Assembly: GCA_963696655.1 (NCBI GenBank)
Contig: CAVOLB010000124.1
Location: 11,491-75,490 of the forward strand
DNA: 64,000 nt
Source: Hypericibacter sp963696655
GTDB taxonomy: Bacteria; Pseudomonadota; Alphaproteobacteria; Dongiales; Dongiaceae
Direction of reading: 5' to 3'
Of this stretch, positions 35,301-42,334 are shown piece by piece (position 1 is the first letter of the stretch; each line of letters begins with the position of its first letter). The position numbers were made by a program, and so were the translations under genes. The notes beneath the pieces were generated by a model. That model saw only the letters and a program-made list of their open reading frames with translations, had not been told where the DNA came from and made no database searches.

Positions 35301-36376
35301 GCCGGCCGCGCCACGCGCTGCCCGCCGATCCTGGTGACCGCCGCCTGCGACCAGGCCCGCGCGACGCGCAGGTTCTGGGCCTCGTCGGTGCAATGCGAGA
35401 GATGAGCCAGCGGCGATTCTTCCGGCTTCTCGCCCTTGGCGAGCGCCGCCTCCGTCGCCGCCGCGATGCGTGCCTGCAAGGGGGCGGCCTCCGCCCAGGC
35501 GCATTGCTGCTGATGGAGTCGCAGCAGCGATGCCGCCGCGTGATCCGCGGGATCGATTGCCAGCGCCTGCCGATAGGCCGCGACCGCTTCCTCTTCCCGC
35601 TTCGCGGATTCATAGATCGCGCCGAGATTGCGCCAGGCAAAGGCGTTCTTCGGCGTGCGCTCGATCGCCTGGCGCAGGGTGGCGATGGCCTGGTCCCGGT
35701 GGCCCAGGATCTTGAGATCGACGCCGAAATTGATCAGCGCCGTCGGCTCCCGCGGATCGAGCCGCAGCGCCGTGCGGTTGGCCTCGGCCGAGCCCTGATA
35801 ATCGCCCTGGCGAAACAGCGCACGCGCCAAGCCCACCCAGGCGCGAACGTCCTTCGGATCCTCCTGCACCAGGCGGCGCAGGGCCGCGGTGGCGTCGACG
35901 GCCCGGTCGCCGCGCAGCATCAGGTCCGCCTGCAGACGGCGGCATTCGCGGTCGGCCGGCACCAGCGCCTCGAGCCGGTCGAGCGCGACCCTGGCTTCGT
36001 CGAGCCGGTTCGCGGCCAGCAGCGACTTGGCGAGATTACGCCAGCCATCGACATGACGCGCATCGATCGCCAGCCCGCGCTGGAAACTCGCGATGGCGTC
36101 GCCATGCCGCTGCAGGCTGGCATAGGCGGCGCCCAGATTGATCTGCAGCTGCGCGTCCTTGGGCGCGCCGGCCGTCGCGCGCTCCAGCGGCTCGACCGCC
36201 GCCTCGCGCCGCCCGGTCTGGAACAGCAGCACGCCCAGCCCGCCGAGCGCGCCGATATGGCCCGGCTGGCGCTCGAGCAGCGCGCGATAGGCCGCTTCCG
36301 CGCGTTCCAGCGTGCCGGCGCGGTGCAGCGCCATCGCGTCCTCGATCGTGCCGGTCTCGACGGGGCTGCCGCTCAC
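32345..36376 (-). CDS. Double TPR-glycosyltransferase: GT41 (OGT/SPINDLY-like) fused to a GT9-like domain
   Basis: This gene encodes 1343 residues. The GTG at 36376 overlaps the preceding stop as GTGA (VSGSPVETG). Order of domains: TPRs 10-310; GT41 ~360-730 with DILIDLNGHTGAARLE (~450), LGYPGTSGADFIDY (~480), SFNQGFKIEP and the UDP-binding TYNGHTTTSDALWAG (~630); a second TPR block ~740-1040; and a type I GT9-like domain ~1060-1335 (LLLQSEQGLGDTLQYIRY, VDTGIAHLAGALARP, DSPWYPTARLFRQ). The GT41 residues expected for O-GlcNAc-transferase-type chemistry are all present. Fusion of two unrelated glycosyltransferase folds on a common TPR scaffold suggests sequential sugar addition to one acceptor. 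I see no signal peptide or membrane segment. It is the second gene of the six. Confidence 0.85.
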   Translation of the reverse strand: MSGSPVETGTIEDAMALHRAGTLERAEAAYRALLERQPGHIGALGGLGVLLFQTGRREAAVEPLERATAGAPKDAQLQINLGAAYASLQRHGDAIASFQRGLAIDARHVDGWRNLAKSLLAANRLDEARVALDRLEALVPADRECRRLQADLMLRGDRAVDATAALRRLVQEDPKDVRAWVGLARALFRQGDYQGSAEANRTALRLDPREPTALINFGVDLKILGHRDQAIATLRQAIERTPKNAFAWRNLGAIYESAKREEEAVAAYRQALAIDPADHAAASLLRLHQQQCAWAEAAPLQARIAAATEAALAKGEKPEESPLAHLSHCTDEAQNLRVARAWSQAAVTRIGGQRVARPAPDLDPERRLRVGYLSSDFGEHPVAQLTVGLFERHDRRQVDVTAYAIGVDDGSPWRQRIAKAADRLVDITPLGFREAAERIAADKIDILIDLNGHTGAARLEILAFKPAPLQALWLGYPGTSGADFIDYVLTDINVTPPEAAADYSEQLCWLPNLFQPNDNHQAIAEQPVTRAQWGLPEGVPVFCSFNQGFKIEPALFDCWMQILRASPGSVLWLPSGNPQMPVNLRAEAEKRGVAPERLVFASRPDKALHLKRLSLADIALDCWTYNGHTTTSDALWAGLPVVALEGTHYASRVSASVLRAIGLPELVARTREDYAALALRYAGDREALAALKARIAANRATAPLFDTDRFLRNLERAYRALWRRHAAGKPPAAIRIVEPPKGERAETDRLFAEAEAHRMSGEAEAAAALYRAVRAQDGARVNPHLHLAALQQAAGDPAAAAESYREVVALRPNLAEAWINLGVADQATPPIERALRCYRRALEIDPSLVVASVNLVGLLVERERFAEAAKVAETALTHSPGDRGLLLAWARALIGLEDGAGAERKLREVLARDPQDSDGLFQLGRALAAQLRFPEAIAAYRAALAVDPKPVFIWNNLATALRECELLVEAEEALRTALALDPKLVGLHTNLAMVVRGLGRAEESLEITRHALELEPDNPDAHRRLAFALMTMGRLEEGHAEYEWRWQSPSFLTRARRIVAPFWQGEPIAGKRLLLQSEQGLGDTLQYIRYARNAAEAGATVLAEVQPPAVRLVQSMPEISQVFGNSQELPPVDFQVPLMSLPHRFKITMEIIPAQVPYLRATPVDRERWAERTARLARPLVGFAWRGNPKYPNDRRRTMSLRPLADLIRTLSGSAIALQLDMKDDELTGNGLAGRLLDPARDLGAPPQRFADLADTAGLVDGLDLVIAVDTGIAHLAGALARPVWIMLPAESDPRWYLDREDSPWYPTARLFRQARAGDWDEVARRIARALREPNAFARRGAG

Positions 36377-39045
36377 GATGCGCCGAGCCTCACGCGCCCT
36401 GCCGCCAGATCGCGACAGCGGTCCAGATGCTTCGCCATCGGCCCGCCCTCCGCCAGGATCGCGGCGAGCCCGCCCCAGGCTTCGGTCAGGCTCGGATCCA
36501 GGGCCGCGGCTTCGCGATAGCGATCCGCGGCTTCCCCGGCGGCACCTTCCGCCCGCAGCAGATCGGCCAGGCGCAGCTGGCCCATCACATCCGCCGGATC
36601 GAGCGCCAAGGCGCGGCGATAGGCGACGATCGCCTTGCTGCGATCGCCGCTGCGCCGCAAGGCCTCGGCTTCGCCCATCGCGGCGCCCGCCGCGGACGCT
36701 GCGATGCCGGTGGGTTCGACGAGCCGGATCGAGGCCGGCTTCGCCCCCCGGACATGGCGGCGCCAGATGGCGCGAAAGCCCGCCTCCAGGTTGCGCGCGA
36801 AGCGCGCGGTGTCGAACAACGGCATGGTCTTGCGGTTGGCGGCGAGCCTGGCCTTGAGGGCTGCTCGTGCCGAGGCATCGCGGCCGTAGCGCAGCGCCAG
36901 CGCGCGATAATCCTCGGGCGTCGTCGCGATCAGCTCCGGCAGTCCGATCGCGCGCAGCACGCTGGCCGAGACCCGGCTCGCATAATGGCCGCCTTCGAGC
37001 GTGATCACCGGCACGCCGGCCCAGAGCGCATCGCTGGTCGTGGTATGGCCATTGTAGGTCCAAGTGTCCAGCGCGATATCGGCCAGCGACAGCCGCTGCA
37101 GATGGACCGGCTTCTCCGGCCGGTCGGCGAAGACCAGCCGCGCCGCGTCGACGCCATGAGCCGCCGCCGCGCGGCGCAGATTGGCCAGCATCTCGGCACT
37201 GGGGCTGCGCAGCCACAGGACCGAGCGCGGCAGCTCTCGCAGCAGGCCCATCCACAAGGCGAAGCTGGCGGGCTCGATCTTGAAGCCCTGGTTGAGCGAG
37301 GCGAACACCACGCCGTCCGCCGGCAGGCCCCAGCGCGCGCGCGTCGTGACTTCGGCCGCGATCTCCTGCCGGTCGTCGTTGGGCTGGAAAACATGCGGCA
37401 GCCAGAGCAGCGCCTCGCTGTAGTCGACGGCGGCCTCCGGCGGCGTGGCGACGATGTCGGTGATCATATAGTCGATGAAGTCGGCGCCCGAGCTGCCGGG
37501 ATAGCCCAGCCACAGCGCCTGGAGCGGCGCCGGCCGCAAGGCCAGCGCCTCCATCTTGGCGCCGCCCGAATGGCCGTTGAGATCGACCAGGATATCGATC
37601 CCATCGGCCGCGACGCGTTCGGCCATCGCGCGCTGGCCCAGCCCGTGCAGATTGACGAAATGATCCGCGGCCGCTTCGGCGCGCCGCCGCCACGGGCTGG
37701 CATCGACGCGGCCATGAGAATAGATCGAGAGCTCGATGGCGCTGCGATCGTGATGCTCGAACAGGCCCACGGTCAGATGGGCGACCGGATGGTCGTGCAT
37801 GTCGCTGGTGAAGTAGCCGACCTTGAGGCGACGATCCGGATCGAGATCCCCGGCCCGCCGCGCAATCCGTGCGCCCGCGAGACGCGACTGCGTCTGTTTC
37901 ACCCAGGCGCGCGCGACCGCCAGCGTCTCCGCTTCGTCGCTCGATCGCGACAGATGGGCCAGCGGCGTCTCCTCGGGCTTGCGCCCCTGCGCCAGCTTGG
38001 ACTTCGTATCGGCCGCGACGCGCACCAGCAGCGGGGCCGCGCCCACCCAATCGCATTGCTGCAGCAATTGGGTCAGCAACAGGGCTTGGCCCGTCGCATT
38101 CGCGGGCTCCAAGGCAAAGGCCTCGCGATAGGCGTTGGCGGCCTCGGCGTTGCGGCCCAGCATCTCCAGCGCGCTGCCGAGATTGCGCCAGGCCAGCGCG
38201 TTCGAGCGCTCGAGCTCGACCGCGCGGCGGAAGGCCGCCATCGCCTCCTTGATCAGGCCCTGATCGTAGAGGGCGGCGCCGAGATTGAGGTGAAAGGCGG
38301 CATGATCCGGTTTGAGCGCGAGCGCACGGCGCTGCGCCTCGATGGCGCCGCTGCTGTCGCCGCTCGCACGACAGGAAGTGCCGAGCTGATTCCAATAGTC
38401 GGCGCGATCGGGCTCCAGCGAGGTGGCCTTGCGCCAATGCGTCGCCGCCGCCGCGAACTTGCTCTGCGCCGCCAGCGCGCCGGCCAGCCCCGCCTCGTGA
38501 CGCGCATTGCCAGGTTCGCGGCCGAGCAACTGCTCATAGATCCGCGCGGCATCGGCAGGCCTCTGGCGCCGCATGGCGAGATCGGCGGCGAGACGGTGCG
38601 GCTCGGCCTGATCGGGCGCCAGCTTGAGCAACCGCTCGATGGCGACGGCCGCCTCGTCGAACCGGTCGGCGCGCAGCAGGGCCATCGCCAGATTGCGCCA
38701 ACCATGGCGATGATCCGGCGCTTGCATCAGCGCCCGCCGGAACGCGGCGATCGCCTCCGGCAGCCGGCCCGCGCCGGCGTAGGCGCTGCCGAGATTGACC
38801 AGTCCCTGGGCATCGGCCGGCGCCTTCTCAGCGGCACGTTCGAGCGGCGCGATGGCGTCCTGGGATCGGCCGGTCTGGACCAGCAGGACGCCGAGACCGC
38901 CGAGCGCCGCCGCGTCGTCGGGTGCTGCGGCCAGGGCTTCCCGATAGGCGGATTCCGCGCCCACCAGATCGCCCGCGCGATGGCAGGCGAGGGCTCTCTC
39001 GCTCGCTGTCACGGGTCGCTGGCTGGCTGTCATGGGCGCTTTCAT
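36373..39045 (-). CDS. TPR protein with intact GT41 (OGT/SPINDLY-like) domain and C-terminal TPR tail
   Basis: The first gene of the six-gene run; 890 residues from the ATG at 39045 (an ATG four codons later is possible, as the GAGG site is very close to the first). N-terminal TPRs span ~15-340. The GT41 domain (~395-770) keeps the hallmark residues: VGYFTSDMHDHPVAHL, DILVDLNGHSGGAKME (~485), LGYPGSSGADFIDY (~513), SLNQGFKIEP (~580) and TYNGHTTTSDALWAG (~662). A short extra TPR pair closes the protein (~790-860). GT41 enzymes of this fold transfer GlcNAc or fucose to Ser/Thr of proteins, and bacterial versions modify adhesins or flagellin; the acceptor here is unknown. It is divergent from the TerB-DnaJ gene. 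Confidence 0.85.
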   Translation of the reverse strand: MKAPMTASQRPVTASERALACHRAGDLVGAESAYREALAAAPDDAAALGGLGVLLVQTGRSQDAIAPLERAAEKAPADAQGLVNLGSAYAGAGRLPEAIAAFRRALMQAPDHRHGWRNLAMALLRADRFDEAAVAIERLLKLAPDQAEPHRLAADLAMRRQRPADAARIYEQLLGREPGNARHEAGLAGALAAQSKFAAAATHWRKATSLEPDRADYWNQLGTSCRASGDSSGAIEAQRRALALKPDHAAFHLNLGAALYDQGLIKEAMAAFRRAVELERSNALAWRNLGSALEMLGRNAEAANAYREAFALEPANATGQALLLTQLLQQCDWVGAAPLLVRVAADTKSKLAQGRKPEETPLAHLSRSSDEAETLAVARAWVKQTQSRLAGARIARRAGDLDPDRRLKVGYFTSDMHDHPVAHLTVGLFEHHDRSAIELSIYSHGRVDASPWRRRAEAAADHFVNLHGLGQRAMAERVAADGIDILVDLNGHSGGAKMEALALRPAPLQALWLGYPGSSGADFIDYMITDIVATPPEAAVDYSEALLWLPHVFQPNDDRQEIAAEVTTRARWGLPADGVVFASLNQGFKIEPASFALWMGLLRELPRSVLWLRSPSAEMLANLRRAAAAHGVDAARLVFADRPEKPVHLQRLSLADIALDTWTYNGHTTTSDALWAGVPVITLEGGHYASRVSASVLRAIGLPELIATTPEDYRALALRYGRDASARAALKARLAANRKTMPLFDTARFARNLEAGFRAIWRRHVRGAKPASIRLVEPTGIAASAAGAAMGEAEALRRSGDRSKAIVAYRRALALDPADVMGQLRLADLLRAEGAAGEAADRYREAAALDPSLTEAWGGLAAILAEGGPMAKHLDRCRDLAAGRVRLGAS

Positions 39046-39104
39046 ATCCTCGTTCCGGTCGGCACCTTCAAGCGGCTCGCGGCGGGCACCGGTATGATCC
39101 CACT

Positions 39105-39134
39105 ATTCTGACACCCCGGCCCGACTCGCACCAA
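39105..39134 (-). promoter_or_regulatory. Possible promoter of the TPR-glycosyltransferase operon
   Basis: On the minus strand TTGGTG (39134-39129) and CAGAAT (39110-39105) are separated by 18 bases, about 60 bases upstream of the first start codon. Each half-match is moderate, so this is a candidate only. Nothing else between 39046 and 39238 stands out. Confidence 0.3.
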
Positions 39135-39238
39135 GCCGCAGATGAACGAGTAAGCCCTTGATCCCGTTTGCCTCTCTTGAGCGAGGCTGGCTCCGGCACA
39201 GCCGTTTCGATAAGCTACAGGATGTATGCTTGGCGTTA

Positions 39239-39255
39239 AGGAACCGCTGGTTCCT
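39239..39255. repeat. Perfect 7-bp inverted repeat upstream of the TerB-DnaJ gene
   Basis: AGGAACC and GGTTCCT flank a 3-base GCT centre, 44 bases before the ATG at 39299. It could be an RNA hairpin in the leader or a protein-binding site between the two divergent transcription units. No function is known. Confidence 0.4.
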
Positions 39256-39298
39256 GGCGCCCTCTTCACCCTCGTCTTTCCCAACAATCGAATTGGCC

Positions 39299-40057
39299 AT
39301 GAGCATCTGGGGCAAGATCCTCGGCGGAGCCGCCGGTTTCGCGCTGGGCGGCCCGGTCGGCGCCCTGGCCGGGGCTGTGGCCGGCCACGCCGTCGATATG
39401 CTGACGGAAGCCAACCTGCAGGATGACGCCAAGTCGCTGCCCCCGGGCGACGAGCGGGCGGCGACGCGGCAGATCGCCTTCACCATCGGCGTGATCGTGC
39501 TGGGCGCCAAGATGGCCAAGGCCGACGGCAAGGTCACGCGCGAGGAGATCGCCGCCTTCAAGGAGGTGTTCCGGGTTCCGCCGCATGAGCTGAAGAATGT
39601 CGGGCGCTTCTTCGATCAGGCGCGGAAGGATGCCCACGGCTTCGAGCCCTATGCCCGGCAGATCGCGAAGATGTTCCCGCGAAAGTCGCGGGTTCTCGAG
39701 GAGCTCATCGACGGCCTGTTCCACATCGCCAAGGCGGACGGCAAGGTCAGCGACGCGGAGCTGGATTATCTCGGGCGCGTGGCGCAGATCTTCGGTTTCG
39801 CCGAGGCGGACTTCGAACGGATCCGTCATTCGCATCTGGGCCCGGACGAATCCGATCCCTATACGCTGCTGGGTGTCACGCGCGATTCCAGCGATGCCGA
39901 GATCAAATTGGCCTGGCGGCGGCTCATTCGCGAGACCCATCCCGACAAGCTGATCGCCAAGGGACTGCCGCAGGAATTCGTCGATCTCGCGACCGACAAG
40001 ATGGCGCGCGTCAATGCCGCCTATGACCGGATCGCCCGGGAGCGCGGCATTGGGTAA
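39299..40057 (+). CDS. TerB-DnaJ co-chaperone-like protein (DjlA-like)
   Basis: A 252-residue protein from ATG 39299 (MSIWGKILGGAAGF). It has a glycine-zipper-like hydrophobic N-terminus (residues ~8-33, GGAAGFALGGPVGALAGAVAG), a TerB/DjlA-N helical domain (~60-170, with two KADGKV repeats typical of TerB) and a C-terminal J domain (~185-250) whose HPD motif (~214-216) is intact. DjlA-type proteins sit at the inner membrane and stimulate DnaK; here the N-terminus could insert as a short membrane hairpin. It is transcribed away from the glycosyltransferase operon. Confidence 0.88.
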   Translation: MSIWGKILGGAAGFALGGPVGALAGAVAGHAVDMLTEANLQDDAKSLPPGDERAATRQIAFTIGVIVLGAKMAKADGKVTREEIAAFKEVFRVPPHELKNVGRFFDQARKDAHGFEPYARQIAKMFPRKSRVLEELIDGLFHIAKADGKVSDAELDYLGRVAQIFGFAEADFERIRHSHLGPDESDPYTLLGVTRDSSDAEIKLAWRRLIRETHPDKLIAKGLPQEFVDLATDKMARVNAAYDRIARERGIG

Positions 40058-40088
40058 TTGCAGTCCATTGCGACGGAAGAAACTCAAG

Positions 40089-40240
40089 CCCCCTCCCCTT
40101 GCGGGAGGGGGTAGGGGGAGGGGTGGCCCACACGGCGCTCATTGCCAATGAAGCGCCAATCAATCGTCGCCTCGCCCGCGGGAAGCACCCCCTCCCCGCT
40201 CGCTGCGCTCGCCGCCCCTCCCGCAAGGGGAGGGGCCGTG
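40089..40240. repeat. Palindromic GC-rich repeat, related to the one at 4524-4637
   Basis: The left arm (40089-40125) has the hairpin CCCCTCCCCTTGCGGGAGGGG. The right arm (40187-40236) is its inverted relative, with hairpin GCCCCTCCC-GCAA-GGGGAGGGGC. About 60 bases separate the arms. It fills most of the gap between the TerB-DnaJ gene and the EamA gene and could serve as a bidirectional terminator. The C-rich/G-rich alternation is the same as in the copy inside the oxoprolinase gene. Confidence 0.7.
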
Positions 40241-40272
40241 GTTCCTTCTTATTCCCCTCCTCAGGGCCCCGC

Positions 40273-41151
40273 GTGAAACCCTATCATCTGCTGCTGATCC
40301 TTCTCGTCATGATGATCTGGGGGTTCAATTTCGTGGTGGTGAAATGGGGCCTCGGGCTGATGCCGCCCTTCACCTTCGTGGCGCTGCGCTTTCTCGGCGT
40401 GGCGCTGCTGCTGCTCCCCTTCATCAAGCTGCCGCCACGCTGGCGCGAGCTGGTCGGACTGTCGGTGACCCTGGGCATTCTGCATTTCAGCCTCATGTTC
40501 ACCGGCATGAGGGACGTCGACGCCTCGACCGCCGCGATCGCGATACAGCTCCAGGTGCCCTTCGCGGCCCTGCTGGCCGCTTATTTCTTCAAGGACCGGA
40601 TCGGCTGGCGACGCATGCTGGGCATGGCGATCGCGTTCGGCGGCGTGGCGCTCATCGCCGGCGAGCCGCGCTTCGAGAACGGCTATCTGCCTTTGGCGCT
40701 CGTCATCGCCGCGGCCTGCGTCTGGTCCTTCGCCAATATCCAGATCAAGAAGATGGGCGACGCCATCGACGTGATGGCGCTCAATGGCTGGATCGCGGTC
40801 CTGGCGTTCCCTCAACTGCTGATTGTGGCCTTCCTGGTCGAGGGCAATCCGCTCGAGACCGTCCCCTGGGATCGGTGGGGCGTCTGGGCGGTGCTCGCCT
40901 TCCAGAGCATCCTCGTCACACTGGTGGGCTATGGTGTGTGGTATCGGATGATGCGGAAATTCCCGGTCAATCAGGTGATGCCCTTCACCTTGCTGATTCC
41001 GTTGTTCGGCGTGTTGTCGGGCATGCTGTTCCTGGATGAGCCCCTGACCTGGCTGATGGCGATCGGGGGCCTCGCGACGCTTGCCGGCGTGGCGATCTGC
41101 GTGATCCGGCGGCCGGCCCTGGTGGCGGCCGCGACCAAGGGCGGGCAATAG
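40273..41151 (+). CDS. EamA-family (DMT superfamily) transporter
   Basis: A 292-residue inner-membrane protein with ten predicted helices in two EamA halves. The first begins at once (LLLILLVMMIWGFNFVVVKWG), and the second starts near residue 145 (PLALVIAAACVWSFANIQIKK). The late segment PFTLLIPLFGVLSGMLFLDEPLTWLMAIGGLATLAGV is the family's most conserved part. I start at the GTG at 40273 (VKPYHLLL), since the open frame upstream lies in the palindromic repeat. These carriers export amino acids or other metabolites; the substrate is not predictable. It is followed 10 bases later by the amidase gene. Confidence 0.9.
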   Translation: MKPYHLLLILLVMMIWGFNFVVVKWGLGLMPPFTFVALRFLGVALLLLPFIKLPPRWRELVGLSVTLGILHFSLMFTGMRDVDASTAAIAIQLQVPFAALLAAYFFKDRIGWRRMLGMAIAFGGVALIAGEPRFENGYLPLALVIAAACVWSFANIQIKKMGDAIDVMALNGWIAVLAFPQLLIVAFLVEGNPLETVPWDRWGVWAVLAFQSILVTLVGYGVWYRMMRKFPVNQVMPFTLLIPLFGVLSGMLFLDEPLTWLMAIGGLATLAGVAICVIRRPALVAAATKGGQ

Positions 41152-41161
41152 GCCGAAGGGC

Positions 41162-41878
41162 ATGACGATGGCAAAGCTCGAGCTGCATGAAATCCTGTCG
41201 CCCAACCATGACGAGCGCCCGCCCGGGCAGCCGATCGATATCCTGCTGCTGCATTACACCGGCATGCAGGGTGCGCAGGCGGCGATCGACCGGCTGGTCG
41301 ATCCGACCGCCAAGGTGAGCGCCCATTATCTGATCGAAGAGGATGGGACCCCCTGGCGCCTGGTGGCCGAGGAGCGGCGCGCCTGGCATGCCGGCGTCAG
41401 CTATTGGGGAGGGTCTCGCGATATCAATGCGCGTTCGATCGGCATCGAGCTGGTCAATCCCGGCCATGAATTCGGCTATCGGCCCTTTCCGCCGGCCCAG
41501 ATGGACAGCCTCGAAACGCTGGCGCTGGAGATTCTCGCGCGCCATCCGATCCCGCCCCGCCATGTGCTCGGCCATTCCGACGTGGCGCCGCAACGAAAGC
41601 AGGATCCGGGCGAACTGTTCGATTGGGCCGGGCTCGCCAGGCATGGCATCGGTCTATGGCCGCGCCCGACGGCGAAACCTCGCTCATGGTCGGTCGGCGA
41701 GCTCCAGGCCGGCCTCGGCCGCTTCGGCTATGAGGTTCCAACCCATGGGCAGCTCGACGAGGCGACGAAGACCGTCCTGACCGCGTTTCAGCGCCATTTC
41801 CGTCCGTCACGCTTCGATGGCGCGCCTGACGACGAATGTGCCGGCATCCTCGCGGATATTCTCGACCAGATCGGTTGA
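41162..41878 (+). CDS. N-acetylmuramoyl-L-alanine amidase, AmpD/AmiD (amidase_2) type
   Basis: A zinc amidase of 238 residues that cleaves the lactyl bond between muramic acid and the stem peptide. Zinc ligands are visible as His31 (LLLHYTGM), a His and Asp in GHSDVAPQRKQDPGELFDW (~138 and ~148); ARSIGIELVNPG is the usual central block and WHAGVSYW the substrate-side loop. A C-terminal peptidoglycan-binding-type helical domain (~175-238, VGELQAGLGRFGY) is present. There is no signal peptide, so it may act in the cytoplasm on recycled muropeptides like AmpD, although the C-terminal binding domain is more AmiD-like. rnpB starts 32 bases downstream. Confidence 0.88.
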   Translation: MTMAKLELHEILSPNHDERPPGQPIDILLLHYTGMQGAQAAIDRLVDPTAKVSAHYLIEEDGTPWRLVAEERRAWHAGVSYWGGSRDINARSIGIELVNPGHEFGYRPFPPAQMDSLETLALEILARHPIPPRHVLGHSDVAPQRKQDPGELFDWAGLARHGIGLWPRPTAKPRSWSVGELQAGLGRFGYEVPTHGQLDEATKTVLTAFQRHFRPSRFDGAPDDECAGILADILDQIG

Positions 41879-41910
41879 CCTGCGCCGCTTCAGCGCCTAA
41901 CTCTGCGCGC

Positions 41911-42334
41911 GCCAGACGGCCAGGTGGCCGCCTTCCGCCGATCGGCAACGATCGGCGTGGGGGAGGAAAGTCCGGGCTCCACGGAAACACGGTGCCGGGT
42001 AACGCCCGGCGGGGGCGACCCCAGGGACAGTGCCACAGAAACATACCGCCCGACCCGGCAACGGGAAGGGTAAGGGTGAAATGGTGCGGTAAGAGCGCAC
42101 CGCATGGCCGGCAACGGTCATGGCAGGGCAAACCCCACCGGGAGCAAGACCAAGTAGGGACAGCAGGTTCTTGATTTCCTTCGGGAAATCCTGAACCGGG
42201 CGGTTTTCGAGCCGCTGTCCGGGTCGGTCGCGCGAGGCGTTCGGCAACGAACGTCCCAGATGAATGGCCATCGCCGGGGCGCTGGTTCGCCAGCTCAACC
42301 CCGGAGACAGAACCCGGCTTATCGGCCGTCTGGC
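41911..42334 (+). ncRNA. rnpB: RNase P RNA, bacterial class A
   Basis: The catalytic RNA that matures tRNA 5' ends. The P1 helix is formed by GCCAGACGGCC at the 5' end and GGCCGTCTGGC at the 3' end, both perfect. Conserved core elements occur in order: GAGGAAAGTCCGGGCTCC, GGTAACGCCCGG, CCACAGAAACATACCGCC, GTAAGGGTGAAATGGTGCGG, the GAGCAAGACCAA segment, and AACCCGGCTTAT near the 3' end. Its length of about 424 bases suits a type A alphaproteobacterial molecule. Confidence 0.97.

Noticed and set aside
18972..36520. Long plus-strand open frames opposite the TPR-GT genes (for example 18972-22880, 22881-26075, 30003-32906, 32552-36520)
   Set aside because: They are antisense to genes with clear domain motifs, have His/Arg/Asp/Gln-rich composition typical of mirrored GC-rich codons, and show no family features.
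36377..38437. Extension of the GT41-GT9 fusion protein to 2030 residues
   Set aside because: The extra 687 residues are an out-of-frame reading of the upstream gene; GTG 36376 at the overlap is the sensible start.
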